Part shown: piece by piece, positions 36,390 through 46,092 of the stretch
Position numbering within the stretch: position 1 is the first letter of the stretch
How the letters are laid out: each line of letters begins with the position of its first letter
Assembly (NCBI GenBank): GCA_937920345.1
Contig: CALGVA010000066.1
Location: 1-64,000, forward strand
Direction of reading: 5' to 3'
DNA: 64,000 nucleotides
Source of the DNA: an uncultured Lachnospiraceae bacterium
GTDB lineage: Bacteria > Bacillota > Clostridia > Lachnospirales > Lachnospiraceae
The notes under the pieces: generated by a model
What the model was told of the DNA's origin: nothing
Database searches by the model: none
The model's input: the letters and a program-made list of their open reading frames with translations, nothing else
Program-made: the position numbers and the translations under genes

Positions 36390-37327
36390 CTTTTTCCATC
36401 TCCGTCATAGATTCCTTCCACCTCACAGCGTCCGTTTTTCTTCGTAAGCACCAGATATCTGTCAAAGAGCCTGTCTGCTATAACATTACGCATGTACTTT
36501 TTATGCTGTACTTCTTCCACAGAACTGCCATGAATCGTTGCAATCAGTCTGCACCCGCAGCCGCTTGCCATCTGCAATGCCTGTATATCCTCTTCACTTC
36601 CCAGTTCATCCACGGCCAGCACCTGCGGCGCCATGGCCCGGATCAGCATCATCATGCCTTCCCTTTTCGGACACCCGTCCAGCACATCTGTACGGATTCC
36701 AATGTCATTCTGCGCAATGCCCATATAACTGCCCGCAATCTCGGAGCGCTCATCTACCACACTGACATTCACACCGGCTCCATAACCCGTTCCGTTGGAA
36801 ATATTCCTGATCATATCCCGCAGCATAGTCGTCTTACCACAACCGGGCGGTGCAATCAGCAGTGTATTGCATACCTTTCCCTGTCTGTCATACAGATAGG
36901 AAAGCAGCGAATCCGAGACGCCTTTGATCTCATGTGCAATACGAATATTTAAATAACGTATGTATTTTAAATTGCGTATCCGATTATCATCCTCCATAAT
37001 CACCTGTCCGGCCAGTCCGATACGGTGTCCTCCCTGTATGGTCAGAAATCCCTGTCGAATCTCATCTGCAAACGCATAAACAGAATACTGGCACAAATGT
37101 TTGAGGACTGCCTCCAGCTCTTCTGCGCTGCACCGCGCTGCCACAGGCTGCCTGTCCACCAGGCTGCCGTCTGTATCTACAAACCATTCCTTTCTGTCAA
37201 TCAACACCGTCGCCGGCACATTTACACGCAGTCTGATCTCCTGCAGACACCCGGCCTGCTGTGCCGCCATACGCCATCTAGCCCGTAATGATTCCGGAAA
37301 CATATGAAGAATCTCCTCACTTCTCAT
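36377..37327 (-). CDS. spoIIIAA: stage III sporulation protein AA (ATPase)
   Basis: 316 residues. A secretion-ATPase-like protein, and the only enzyme of the operon. Walker A is LIAPPGCGKTTMLRDMI; Walker B is PQVLAVDELGSEEDIQAL, with the arginine-rich loop LIATIHGSSVEEVQ after it. I use ATG 37327, which AAGGGGGAGTGCGG precedes; a GTG two codons earlier is part of that site. First gene of the eight-gene spoIIIA operon. Confidence 0.94.
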   Translation of the reverse strand: MRSEEILHMFPESLRARWRMAAQQAGCLQEIRLRVNVPATVLIDRKEWFVDTDGSLVDRQPVAARCSAEELEAVLKHLCQYSVYAFADEIRQGFLTIQGGHRIGLAGQVIMEDDNRIRNLKYIRYLNIRIAHEIKGVSDSLLSYLYDRQGKVCNTLLIAPPGCGKTTMLRDMIRNISNGTGYGAGVNVSVVDERSEIAGSYMGIAQNDIGIRTDVLDGCPKREGMMMLIRAMAPQVLAVDELGSEEDIQALQMASGCGCRLIATIHGSSVEEVQHKKYMRNVIADRLFDRYLVLTKKNGRCEVEGIYDGDGKRCLN

Positions 37328-37346
37328 CCGCACTCCCCCTTATCTC

Positions 37347-37375
37347 AATATATGAACCTTTGTCCAAGTTATGAC
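37347..37375 (-). promoter_or_regulatory. candidate sigma-E promoter of spoIIIA
   Basis: The minus strand reads GTCATAAC (37368-37375), 13 bases, then CATATATT (37347-37354). This resembles the sigma-E pattern of an ATA-type -35 with CATACAAT-type -10. In B. subtilis spoIIIA is a sigma-E operon. The location, 20 bases before the ribosome site, fits. Confidence 0.55.
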
Positions 37376-37387
37376 ACAAAAGAGGAC

Positions 37388-37426
37388 AGAGAAAAAGCAG
37401 CTACAGGTTTTCCCCATAACTGCTTT
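37388..37426 (-). terminator. terminator between the surface protein and spoIIIA
   Basis: AAAGCAG...CTGCTTT on the minus strand, followed by TTCTCTGT after a run of T. It lies about 145 bases after the surface-protein stop and just upstream of the spoIIIA promoter candidate. A second hairpin (ACCGGTA-TGTGA-ATACCGG, ~37515-37540) lies closer to the stop but lacks a T-run. Confidence 0.6.
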
Positions 37427-37570
37427 ATGCACATCAACTTCATGGCTCCTTATATTATATTACACAGTTCTTAGAAATTGATCTGCAGATGCTACTCCAT
37501 CGGCAGTCTTTCGTGTCCGGTATTCACATACCGGTTTGCCAATGTGATTAATCTTTGGTTTTTCTTCGTG

Positions 37571-40500
37571 TTAGTAGATGGCTTTCTTCTCGATCGTAAA
37601 CTTGATCGTCACACTGCCGCCGTACCTTCCGGCTCCGGTGACCGTCACGCTTCCTTTGTTTTTACCGGAGGCTGTGTTCGCGCCGTAACTTAAGGCATAG
37701 TCGGTATCCGCCGTCAGTTTCTTCAGCTTATATTTGCCGCTTTCTGCCGTCAGCTTCGTCGCGTCCTTCTCTTTATCCTTCTTCGCCGCGCTGACTGCCG
37801 TTTTCTCCCCATAGAATACCGCCACATCCGGCGTAACCTGTCCTCCGGTATAGATATTCTGCCCGGTTTCCTCGGACAGCACCACATACAGGCATGCCGC
37901 AGTCAGCTTGTCTGCATAGATATACTGCCCGAGCGGTATGATCCTCTCCCCGGTATAACAGCCTCTTCCTTTCACCGTCACCGAAGGTTCTTCCGGTAAT
38001 GCCGTCCCGTCTGCAACCGCGTCCGCATAGGCTTTGATCTTTTCGGGCGTACAGTTCGTCTCATCGACGATATAATCCTTTGTTTCGCCCACTCCAAGCG
38101 CTTTCTTTCCTTCCACAAGCTTAAGCTTGAAGTCCTTGTATTTCATGTCGTCCTTCTTCTGTACCTGCGCACACGATACGCTCACGGTCTGTCCGTCAAT
38201 GGCTGATTCTATGGAAGCCGGTATAATGTTAAACAGCACTTCGACTTTTCCTGCATAATTTCCTTTACCCGTAACTATCAGGAGCGGCTTTTTATTTCCG
38301 GCTGTCTGCGCTGTCGTCACCGCATTATTATTCTTATACTTTACGGTGTAGTCCGTGCCTTCGCGCAGCGGTGCACCCGCTTCATTTGTGATCCTGAAGG
38401 AAAGCTTCGCCCCGTTCTTGCTGTAAACGGCAGCAGCCGCGGTATTCCCGGCCTGCGCCGCCGTACCGCCCTGTGTATTTGCGGTTTCTCCACCTGTCTG
38501 TCCCGCGCCATTTTGTGACAGCACTGTCAGTCTTTCTCCCGCCAGCTCCTGCGCCGTGATCTTAAAGGTTTTCGTAAAGCTGCCGCTATAACCGGACTCC
38601 GGCTTTGCTATGAAGGTCATGGCAGCAGTGCCTTTTTTCACGTTATTCTTATAAGTAATGATATAGTGTTCACCATAGACCAGTTCCTGTGCAACCGGGT
38701 TATTATTTGTCACCTTCGTCGTCAGCATAACCTTATTCTGTGTCACTGCCTTGCCGGTATAGGGCATGGAAGCCTGCCAGCCCGTCCAGTCCGGCTGGTT
38801 CACATTGTAAGTCTTCACATTGATCGTTTTCGCACTGAAAACTGCACCTGTGATCTTAAAGGTGACGCTCTTCGTGCCAACATATCCGTTTGTTCCTGTA
38901 AGGGTCATGGTCGCCGTGCCCGCGGCAAGATTTGAACCTGCGTAATCAATCGTATAGTCTTTGCCCCAGACCAGACCTTCTCCGCCTGTCTTTCCGTTCT
39001 TCCCGGCCTTCACAAGGAACATGTCGTCTGCATTGTTCTCCGGTGTACTACTTATCTCACCCTCTTGCGTCACTTTATAGTATTTCTTTGCAGCAGCGTC
39101 ATAATATCCGGGCGTCAGCAGCACGTCTTCCCCCGTGTAAGCGTGCGTCTTCTGTTTTTTGCCCAGGGTGACAGAAGCATGCTTCATCAGCTTCTGTTTC
39201 TGTGCCACATAAAGCTTTCTCCTGACCGCTCCCGTATAGTTACCCTTACCGTTAATCGTCAGAATGTAGCTGCCTGCATGGAGCGGAAGTTTTCCCTGTG
39301 TCAGTGCAACCTCCGTGCCATTCTCATCCCGCACGCTGAGCACATAGTCTTTGTCCGCTTTCATCGCCTTCTTATATTTCATGGAGCTTACGATCTTTGC
39401 CGTCTTGTTTGCCTTCTCCTCGAACTGGTCTGTGTATTTCAGGGTAAATCCCGCGGCCAGCGGCGTGTTGTCTGTGACGTCCGCATTGTCCCCTTCTGCA
39501 GCGATATTCGCCGGCAGGATCAGGAAGTTGCGGTAGATAGTCTCCGTGTAGTTCCCTTTGCCCGTGATGGCCACATAGGGACATTCCTTACTGAAATGGC
39601 CTGTAACATCTGTTATCTTTTCACTTGCTTTCCCGGGATCAGCGACCTTCGCGGTGCCACCTGCCTCCAACGGTTTTCCATCCTCACCGGTCTGCACAGC
39701 ATCCGTATTACGGACATATTTTACAGTATAATCTTTTCCTTCCTTCAGAAGCGTTGTACCGTCACTGTCATATACGGTCACCGACGGTTTTAACGCACTT
39801 CCCGTATAAGTCAGATCGGGTATCTCCTGCACGCACAGTTTCAGGCCGTCCCCGTTCTGTGCTGCCGCAGTGAGCCAGCACGCATACAGTGTGAGGTCGG
39901 ACTGTACCGTATCCGTATCGAAATCCCACTCTTTTCCTTTGGCAAAAGTCCTGTCCTGATACCAGCCCGCAAACACATATCCATGCTCTTTCGCTGCCGG
40001 CGTCTGCTCGCTGTCCGCAAGCTCCAGAAGCGCTCCCGCCTTGATGCCGCCCTTCGTAAAGGAATCACAATGTCCCATGCCGTCAAAGGTGACGGTGTAC
40101 ACGACCCGCTCCTCCGACACCGTGAGGATTCCTGGCGTATATGTGATCTGGTAATTCATGCCGGCGTCTACGCCTGACGGGTGGATGTAGTATACGCCCA
40201 CCTTTGATGTATCAATGGCAGTAACAGATTTTATTCCCGCCTCATCCTCCGTAACGGTATACGCCGGTTCCTTCTGCAATGTATCCGCATTCACAAGCCC
40301 TGTCATCTCATATGCAAAGGATGCCTGGTACTGTTCCACCGGAACAAGCGCGCTGCCGTCTGCCTGCTGCGCCTGCAGCAGCACTGTCAGGTCTTTTGCC
40401 TTCACAACTGCATCCGCCTGCGTAATCGTAAACGGATACGCTGCGCTTCCCACATAATCCGGGTCATTCTCCTGCACCGATACGGTCAGTACATAGTTTC

Positions 40501-43500
40501 CTGCATTCACCGGCTCTTCCACTGTCGCCGGATAAGCCGTGCCGTCCGCCATTGTGCCGCTGTAGCGGTACACGAGCGTCACTTTTTCCGTAATGTCTGT
40601 ACCGTCCTCCGTTTTCACAACCGCCTCACCGCTGTAAGCGACCGGCGTGCCGCTGTACACACTGCTTTCCTGTATTACAATGCCGGAGATCACCGCCGTT
40701 TTCTTCGAAGCCATGGTAATCTTCACAGTCAGTTCCGCGTCTTTATAATTTTGGAAAGACACCTTTATCTTTATAGAAGCCGCATCGCCCTCCTGCGCCG
40801 CATTGGTGCCGTATGTAAGGATACCGTCCTTAATATCCGCCGTAACAGGCGTGTTGGAAAAAATGCTGTCTGTGTCTTCCACACTCACAATCTCATAGCC
40901 GGTCTTCTTCCCATTGGCCGCAAAACTGCCTGTCAGGTCTATTTTCCGGTTCGACTGTGCCTGTGTGCACTGTGAGGCTGTAACGTTCTTCATCTCCGCT
41001 ACGGGCGCGTCCGCCTTGTGGATTGCAAAGGACTGCGTAGCCGTACCGCTGTATTTTCCCATACCTTTGATAATTACCGCCGGCACCGCCACGCTGCCGT
41101 ATGAGACAGCTGCAATACCTGTGCCGCTTTCTGTTCCGGCATTACCGCCTGCCTCCCCAGAAGCTTCTCCTGTCCCATCCGCTCCGGGCTCTTCATATGC
41201 ATTTACGTTATTGCGATAGGTTACGGTATAGTCTGTGTCTTCTGTCAATGTTACCGGCGTTTCCGTGCCGTCTGCCGCCGGTTTGGTATAAGTTACCGTG
41301 AGCGGTCCCGGCGTCTTGGGTGTCCCGTCGTATATATAGTTATAGTCGCTTTCTGACGGAAGCTTGACAGTTGTATTTGCGGCGGTCAGAATGTGCGCCA
41401 CAGTCAGCGTGACCTTTCCCGTCAGCGTCTTCCCGTCTTTCGTGTAAGTCACGATCAGTTCCAACGTTCCCGGCTCCGTTGTAGAGAGGGACGCTGCGTT
41501 GGTGGTATAGCCGTCCGTCTGGCCGTCTGACTGCACCAGCTTCCGGACGCTGCCGTCCGCCCCGTAATAGGTCACGGTCAGGTCGTCCGTCCCGATCGTC
41601 TCGCCGCAGCCGTAAAGGGTCTTCTTCTTAGAGACTTCCATGCGCGCCGCGGAGACAGCCGGCTTGCTGCCTTTCTGGATCAGAACGCTGTACGGAAGGT
41701 TTTTGGGCAGGCAGTTATCCGTAAGCTTCGTGCCGTCAGCCATGTACCACTCCTCGTCCCCTTTATAATTGTCGCCTCCTGTAATGGCAATATTAATCTT
41801 TACATTATAGGGCGTGTAGAGCATGGTAAGCTTTTCACAGTTATAGAGCGGCGCAAGCTGTGACCAGCCATCCTCCAGATATTCATAATTAAAGTTGCTC
41901 ATGTTCAGGATTTCCAGGCTCTTACAGCTATAAAACATTTCAGCCACCGGTAAATATGGATCTTCTCCGTCTTCCTCGATCATATGCAGCTCAGCAGTTC
42001 CAAGGTTGCCCAGTTTTACCTCCTGCAAGCTGCTACACCCGGCAAACATGCCGGTCATCGTAGTTACATTCCCAAAATTCACTCCGCTCAAGTCAATCTG
42101 TGTCAGACCACTACACCCTTCAAACATACAGTTCGTACTTTCTACCTTTGAAGTGTCCAATCCGCCCAGATCAATGCTTGTCAGCTCAGACTGATCTCTA
42201 AACATGGAATCCATGTTTGTCACATTTGAAGTATCCAGTCCACTCAGATCAATACTGGTTAAACGATAGATTGGCCGCCTGTAACCGCCTATGCCACCGC
42301 CTCCCACACTCGCAAACATATGAGACATGTCTGTCACATGCTCCGTATTAAGGGTACGCAGATCAATATCCCCTTTGCTGTTGGCGAACATACGGTTCAT
42401 ATCTGTTATAGTATCAGTTCGCAGTTTACTAAAATCCACTCCTGTCAGATCACAAGTACTGAATAATCCTCCAAGTGTTGTCGTAACACTCGTATCCAGT
42501 CTCCCAAAGTCAAGCCCCCTCACATTACATCCCTCAAAGATACCCTGTATCGTCATAGCACTGCTCAGATCAAGCCACGCCAGATCAAGCCCGGTTAAAT
42601 TCTGCCTTTCCGGACCAACCTTACACCCGTAAAGACTTTCCGGATCACTGTTGCATGCGAACATATAGCTCATATCCGTAGCATTATGTGTTGTAAAACT
42701 GCCGCCCAGCACGATCTGCTGAAAGTCACAGTTTGTAAACATATATCGCATATCTGTAGTCTTTCCCGTATCCCAACCGCTTAAGTTCATATCTCCCCAA
42801 TTGGTGCACCCATAAAACATGGCGGACATATTTGTCACACTTGAAGTATTGAAACCGCTTACGTCTGCATTTTTCAGATCACTACAACCACTAAACATGC
42901 TGGACATATCCGTTACATTTTCCGTATGAAAGTTTTGTCCCAAGTCAACAGTTTCCAGTTTGTAACAGCCCTGAAACATTCCGGACATGTCAGTCACTGA
43001 CCCGGTATCGGATCCTGTAAAACTGATTTTTGTTAAGTTATAGCAATCGCTAAACATATAAGAGGCATCCGTCATTCCGCTCACTTTAATCTCCGCGGTC
43101 TTGATCTTAGACATTGTGTTAAAATTTTTGCACCACGGTCCTCGCGGAAGCGCACTGCTTCCTCCACCGACCTTGGCAAAGTCCCCCGTGCCTTCCACCG
43201 TCAGCTTTCCGTCAGCGTCAACCACCCATGTGATATTCTCATAAGCGCCGCTGGCGATCGCGTCCGCCGGCACTGTCAATGCGCACACCTCTTCCTGTTC
43301 TTCCAGCGTATTCTCCGACACGGAATTATCTGAAACAGACTCCGCTTCCTCCGGGTCGTCTGTTTCTTCTTCCGTTGTCTCATCCGCACCGGGCGTCTCC
43401 GGTACTTCTATCATATCATCCGTTAAAGTATCTTCCTCATCAGACGTGTCCTGCTCCCTTTCCCTGTCGTCCGCTGCGCCGTCCGAGGGGGCGGTATTCT

Positions 43501-43873
43501 CATCTTCGTTATTCAATCCATTATTAGACGTTCTGTCGTTTTCTATTTTTTCTCCGTCGTCAGGCTCCTGCACCTGATCTTCCACATCCCCGCTGTCCGG
43601 GTTCTGTGTCTGGCTTCCGTCATCCTCCATTTCTTCTGCGCTGCTGTCCGCCTCAGGCTCCTGCACTGTCTCTTCCTGCACCTCCATGCCAGGATTCATT
43701 ATCTCACCCGACATGCTTTCACCGGAACTCTCCGTCTGCTCCGCCGCCATAGCAGTCTCCTGTGCCAATACCGGAAACACAGTCGCCAGATCAGCCGCCA
43801 GCAGGCTAATGCAGAAAAATCCCGCCATAAGCCTACGCCTTACCTGTCCTGCTTTCTTTGTCCACTTCATCAT
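37571..43873 (-). CDS. giant secreted DUF285-repeat surface protein
   Basis: 2,100 residues. A signal peptide is followed at ~40-195 by an acidic Glu/Asp/Ser/Thr linker. Residues ~265-675 carry many ~25-residue DUF285 (BspA-type leucine-rich) repeats of the form LDTSNVTNMDSMF / SMFSGCSDL. Next come Ig-like beta-sandwich repeats, one InlB-type (Listeria-Bacteroides) repeat at ~1258-1340 (HGYVFAGWYQDRTF), and several modules ending in GKGNYTG-like turns up to the C-terminus. No LPxTG motif, membrane anchor, SLH or choline-binding module is seen at the end (TIKFTIEKKAIY). It is probably an adhesin or matrix protein held non-covalently or released. AGAGGGA precedes two adjacent ATGs. Confidence 0.85.
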   Translation of the reverse strand: MMKWTKKAGQVRRRLMAGFFCISLLAADLATVFPVLAQETAMAAEQTESSGESMSGEIMNPGMEVQEETVQEPEADSSAEEMEDDGSQTQNPDSGDVEDQVQEPDDGEKIENDRTSNNGLNNEDENTAPSDGAADDREREQDTSDEEDTLTDDMIEVPETPGADETTEEETDDPEEAESVSDNSVSENTLEEQEEVCALTVPADAIASGAYENITWVVDADGKLTVEGTGDFAKVGGGSSALPRGPWCKNFNTMSKIKTAEIKVSGMTDASYMFSDCYNLTKISFTGSDTGSVTDMSGMFQGCYKLETVDLGQNFHTENVTDMSSMFSGCSDLKNADVSGFNTSSVTNMSAMFYGCTNWGDMNLSGWDTGKTTDMRYMFTNCDFQQIVLGGSFTTHNATDMSYMFACNSDPESLYGCKVGPERQNLTGLDLAWLDLSSAMTIQGIFEGCNVRGLDFGRLDTSVTTTLGGLFSTCDLTGVDFSKLRTDTITDMNRMFANSKGDIDLRTLNTEHVTDMSHMFASVGGGGIGGYRRPIYRLTSIDLSGLDTSNVTNMDSMFRDQSELTSIDLGGLDTSKVESTNCMFEGCSGLTQIDLSGVNFGNVTTMTGMFAGCSSLQEVKLGNLGTAELHMIEEDGEDPYLPVAEMFYSCKSLEILNMSNFNYEYLEDGWSQLAPLYNCEKLTMLYTPYNVKINIAITGGDNYKGDEEWYMADGTKLTDNCLPKNLPYSVLIQKGSKPAVSAARMEVSKKKTLYGCGETIGTDDLTVTYYGADGSVRKLVQSDGQTDGYTTNAASLSTTEPGTLELIVTYTKDGKTLTGKVTLTVAHILTAANTTVKLPSESDYNYIYDGTPKTPGPLTVTYTKPAADGTETPVTLTEDTDYTVTYRNNVNAYEEPGADGTGEASGEAGGNAGTESGTGIAAVSYGSVAVPAVIIKGMGKYSGTATQSFAIHKADAPVAEMKNVTASQCTQAQSNRKIDLTGSFAANGKKTGYEIVSVEDTDSIFSNTPVTADIKDGILTYGTNAAQEGDAASIKIKVSFQNYKDAELTVKITMASKKTAVISGIVIQESSVYSGTPVAYSGEAVVKTEDGTDITEKVTLVYRYSGTMADGTAYPATVEEPVNAGNYVLTVSVQENDPDYVGSAAYPFTITQADAVVKAKDLTVLLQAQQADGSALVPVEQYQASFAYEMTGLVNADTLQKEPAYTVTEDEAGIKSVTAIDTSKVGVYYIHPSGVDAGMNYQITYTPGILTVSEERVVYTVTFDGMGHCDSFTKGGIKAGALLELADSEQTPAAKEHGYVFAGWYQDRTFAKGKEWDFDTDTVQSDLTLYACWLTAAAQNGDGLKLCVQEIPDLTYTGSALKPSVTVYDSDGTTLLKEGKDYTVKYVRNTDAVQTGEDGKPLEAGGTAKVADPGKASEKITDVTGHFSKECPYVAITGKGNYTETIYRNFLILPANIAAEGDNADVTDNTPLAAGFTLKYTDQFEEKANKTAKIVSSMKYKKAMKADKDYVLSVRDENGTEVALTQGKLPLHAGSYILTINGKGNYTGAVRRKLYVAQKQKLMKHASVTLGKKQKTHAYTGEDVLLTPGYYDAAAKKYYKVTQEGEISSTPENNADDMFLVKAGKNGKTGGEGLVWGKDYTIDYAGSNLAAGTATMTLTGTNGYVGTKSVTFKITGAVFSAKTINVKTYNVNQPDWTGWQASMPYTGKAVTQNKVMLTTKVTNNNPVAQELVYGEHYIITYKNNVKKGTAAMTFIAKPESGYSGSFTKTFKITAQELAGERLTVLSQNGAGQTGGETANTQGGTAAQAGNTAAAAVYSKNGAKLSFRITNEAGAPLREGTDYTVKYKNNNAVTTAQTAGNKKPLLIVTGKGNYAGKVEVLFNIIPASIESAIDGQTVSVSCAQVQKKDDMKYKDFKLKLVEGKKALGVGETKDYIVDETNCTPEKIKAYADAVADGTALPEEPSVTVKGRGCYTGERIIPLGQYIYADKLTAACLYVVLSEETGQNIYTGGQVTPDVAVFYGEKTAVSAAKKDKEKDATKLTAESGKYKLKKLTADTDYALSYGANTASGKNKGSVTVTGAGRYGGSVTIKFTIEKKAIY

Positions 43874-44037
43874 CTTTTCCCTCTCATTTCATTTTCTACT
43901 TTGATTCGGTTACCTGACATACACGGAAATGTCTCCTTGACCTGCCTGATCTTGTCGTCAACCGTCATGCCTCCTTGTAAATATTGATACAGCAACACAT
44001 ACTTTTCATTCGTGTACGTACGCGCCCTCCTTTGCAT
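43870..44037 (-). CDS. possible 55-residue small protein ahead of the surface gene
   Basis: The frame starts ATG at 44037 and ends TGA at 43870, overlapping the surface-protein start. Its reading (YTNEKYVLLYQYLQGG ... DDKIRQVKETFPC) looks protein-like, but no ribosome site precedes the first ATG. A second ATG has AGGAGG only one base away. It may be a leader coupling translation, a remnant, or chance. The rest of the 394-base gap up to 44267 holds a run of eight C's near 44065, the trpZ terminator and nothing else I can name. Confidence 0.3.
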   Translation of the reverse strand: MQRRARTYTNEKYVLLYQYLQGGMTVDDKIRQVKETFPCMSGNRIKVENEMRGKR

Positions 44038-44178
44038 GGTCTATATGCTTTTTTCTAAATTCTACCCCCCCCACTTCAAATTTGTCAAGGCGATATCTTT
44101 ATAACCATATATCCAGTTGCGTTGTCCGTTGAAAACGCGCCACGCCATTTTCTTTTCATGTTCCACTTTTACGATATC

Positions 44179-44211
44179 AAAAAAACAGCTTTGAGTTTCC
44201 TCTTAGCTGTT
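44179..44211 (-). terminator. terminator of the trpXYZ operon
   Basis: The minus strand reads ACAGCT-loop-AGCTGT followed by seven T's, about 55 bases after the trpZ stop. Confidence 0.85.
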
Positions 44212-44267
44212 CTTTCTTTTCTGATCATACCCCACCTGCACAATCTCCCCGGCATAATCTTCCAGCG

Positions 44268-45068
44268 CTAAGCCAGCAGTATCCTGTCGCTATCCAGACG
44301 TTTCCCCGCCTGCTCCCGGAACGCCGCCAGCAGATCTTCCACGGTCATCCGTTCCCGCTCCTGTCCCTGTACGTCCAGCACGATATGCCCGCTGTCCATC
44401 ATCAGCGTGCGGCTGCCCATGGTAAGCGCCTGCTGCATATTATGGGTCACCATAAGGCATGTGATCCTGCGTTCCGCCACGATCCGGCGGGTCAATTCCA
44501 GCACTTTCTGCGCCGTGGCAGGATCCAGTGCAGCCGTATGTTCGTCCAGAAGCAGCAGCTTCGGTGTCACCACTGTTGCCATAAGCAATGTCAGTGCCTG
44601 TCTCTGTCCGCCCGACAGCAATCCTACCGGCTGTTTCATGCGGTCTTCCAGACCCATATCCAGCATGGCAAGCTGTTCTCTGAACAGCTGCTTCTCTCTG
44701 TTGCTGATGCGGCTAAAGTACGCGTGTCTGACGGTGGACGCCCGCAGATAGGCAAGCGCCATGTTCTCCTCAATGGTCATATGTGGCGCGGAACCTTTTA
44801 ATGGGTCCTGAAAGAGATGTCCGATCTCTTTACTCCTGATATGTTCCCTACGGTATGTGATATCCTCCCCCGCAAGAGTGATCTGTCCGGTGTCCACGTA
44901 GAATGCCCCCGTAATTGCATTAAATAAAGTAGATTTCCCGGCCCCGTTGCTTCCCACGATCGTCGCAAAGTCTCCGTCCGCCAGTTCCAGATTCACCTGC
45001 TCCAGCGCCTTCTTCTCATTCACTGTACCCGGATGAAAAGTCTTGGAAATATTCTTCAGTGTCAACAT
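44268..45068 (-). CDS. trpZ: ABC transporter ATPase, TrpZ type
   Basis: 266 residues. Walker A GSNGAGKSTLF, Q-loop HLFQDPLKG, signature LLSGGQRQALTLL, Walker B KLLLLDEHTAALD, H-loop VTHNMQQAL. It energises import through the TrpY permease; the two genes overlap by seven bases. GAGGAGAC precedes the ATG. Substrate assignment to tryptophan rests on the upstream T-box, not on the ATPase itself. Confidence 0.85.
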   Translation of the reverse strand: MLTLKNISKTFHPGTVNEKKALEQVNLELADGDFATIVGSNGAGKSTLFNAITGAFYVDTGQITLAGEDITYRREHIRSKEIGHLFQDPLKGSAPHMTIEENMALAYLRASTVRHAYFSRISNREKQLFREQLAMLDMGLEDRMKQPVGLLSGGQRQALTLLMATVVTPKLLLLDEHTAALDPATAQKVLELTRRIVAERRITCLMVTHNMQQALTMGSRTLMMDSGHIVLDVQGQERERMTVEDLLAAFREQAGKRLDSDRILLA

Positions 45069-46018
45069 GTCTCCTCGTCCTCCTCTCCGACCGCGCCTTT
45101 TCTTCCAAGCGGTATTCTGTGTGTCCGGTAGAAGTCCGCCTTACCTTTCAGATAAGGAAAAGCAATGGCAAAGGCCACGATCAATGCGGAAACCAGTTTC
45201 AGGCATTCCGCCGGCACATTTAAGCGAAGTGCAACCGCCACGATAAAACGATAGAGACAGCTTCCCAGAATAACACCTGCAACTTTCCGAAACATACCGC
45301 CTTTGCCGATAATCGTTTCTCCAATGATCAGGCTTGCCAGCGCAATGGTCACCATACCCGTTCCCAGATTAATATCACAGGATTTTTGATATTGTGCCAG
45401 AACCGCACCGGAAAGCGCCGTCAGGGAATTAGCCACACAGAGCCCTACCGTAATCGTAAATGCCGGATTGATGCTGGAAGCCCGCACCATATATTCATTA
45501 TCTCCAGTGGCACGGATGGAAAGACCGAGCCGCGTATTGAGGAACCATACCAGAACAGTTCCCATGAGAACCACAATCAATGCCACAATCGCCAATTTAT
45601 ACCAGTTCCCGTACCATTCCGCCTCAGACACATCTTTTGCCAGACTAAAAATCGTATCACAGCCAAACAGATTTACATTCGAAGCAAATCCCATAACAGC
45701 AATATTGACTGTATACAGTCCCGTATTCACAATAATTCCGGCAAGGATGGACGGCACGCCCATCTTCGTCTGCAGGAATGCCGTCACAAATCCGGAGCAC
45801 ACGCCGGCAGCCATAGCCGCCGGAAATGCCAGAAACGGATGTCCCGCCATGGTGACCACAGCACCCACGGCGCAGCCCAGGGTAAAACAGCCGTCCGTGG
45901 AGAGATCCGCAATGTTTAAGATACTGAATGATATAAAAAGCGCCAGCGCCACAAGGGAATAAATACATCCCAGTTCCAAAGCACTCTGTATGATGGATAG
46001 CGTAAATATTGATCCCAT
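45062..46018 (-). CDS. trpY: ABC transporter permease, TrpY type
   Basis: 318 residues with about eight hydrophobic helices in the branched-chain-amino-acid-permease fold (SLVALALFISFSILNIADLS; SLTALSGAVLAQYQKSCDI; ASLIIGETIIGKGG). It pairs with a substrate-binding lipoprotein and an ATPase in the same operon, as in the trpXYZ systems of streptococci and clostridia. AGAGGTTTTT precedes the ATG. A 74-base gap separates it from trpX, with no terminator. Confidence 0.85.
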   Translation of the reverse strand: MGSIFTLSIIQSALELGCIYSLVALALFISFSILNIADLSTDGCFTLGCAVGAVVTMAGHPFLAFPAAMAAGVCSGFVTAFLQTKMGVPSILAGIIVNTGLYTVNIAVMGFASNVNLFGCDTIFSLAKDVSEAEWYGNWYKLAIVALIVVLMGTVLVWFLNTRLGLSIRATGDNEYMVRASSINPAFTITVGLCVANSLTALSGAVLAQYQKSCDINLGTGMVTIALASLIIGETIIGKGGMFRKVAGVILGSCLYRFIVAVALRLNVPAECLKLVSALIVAFAIAFPYLKGKADFYRTHRIPLGRKGAVGEEDEETC

Positions 46019-46092
46019 AAAAACCTCTTTCTATCTTCCTGCAATTTTTAACCTGAAAAAAAACCGGCTCCCCTCAGTACTCTACCGAGTCT

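Noticed and set aside
37515..37540. Terminator immediately after the surface gene
   Set aside because: The ACCGGTA/ATACCGG hairpin has no T-run; the hairpin at 37388-37426 is the better terminator.
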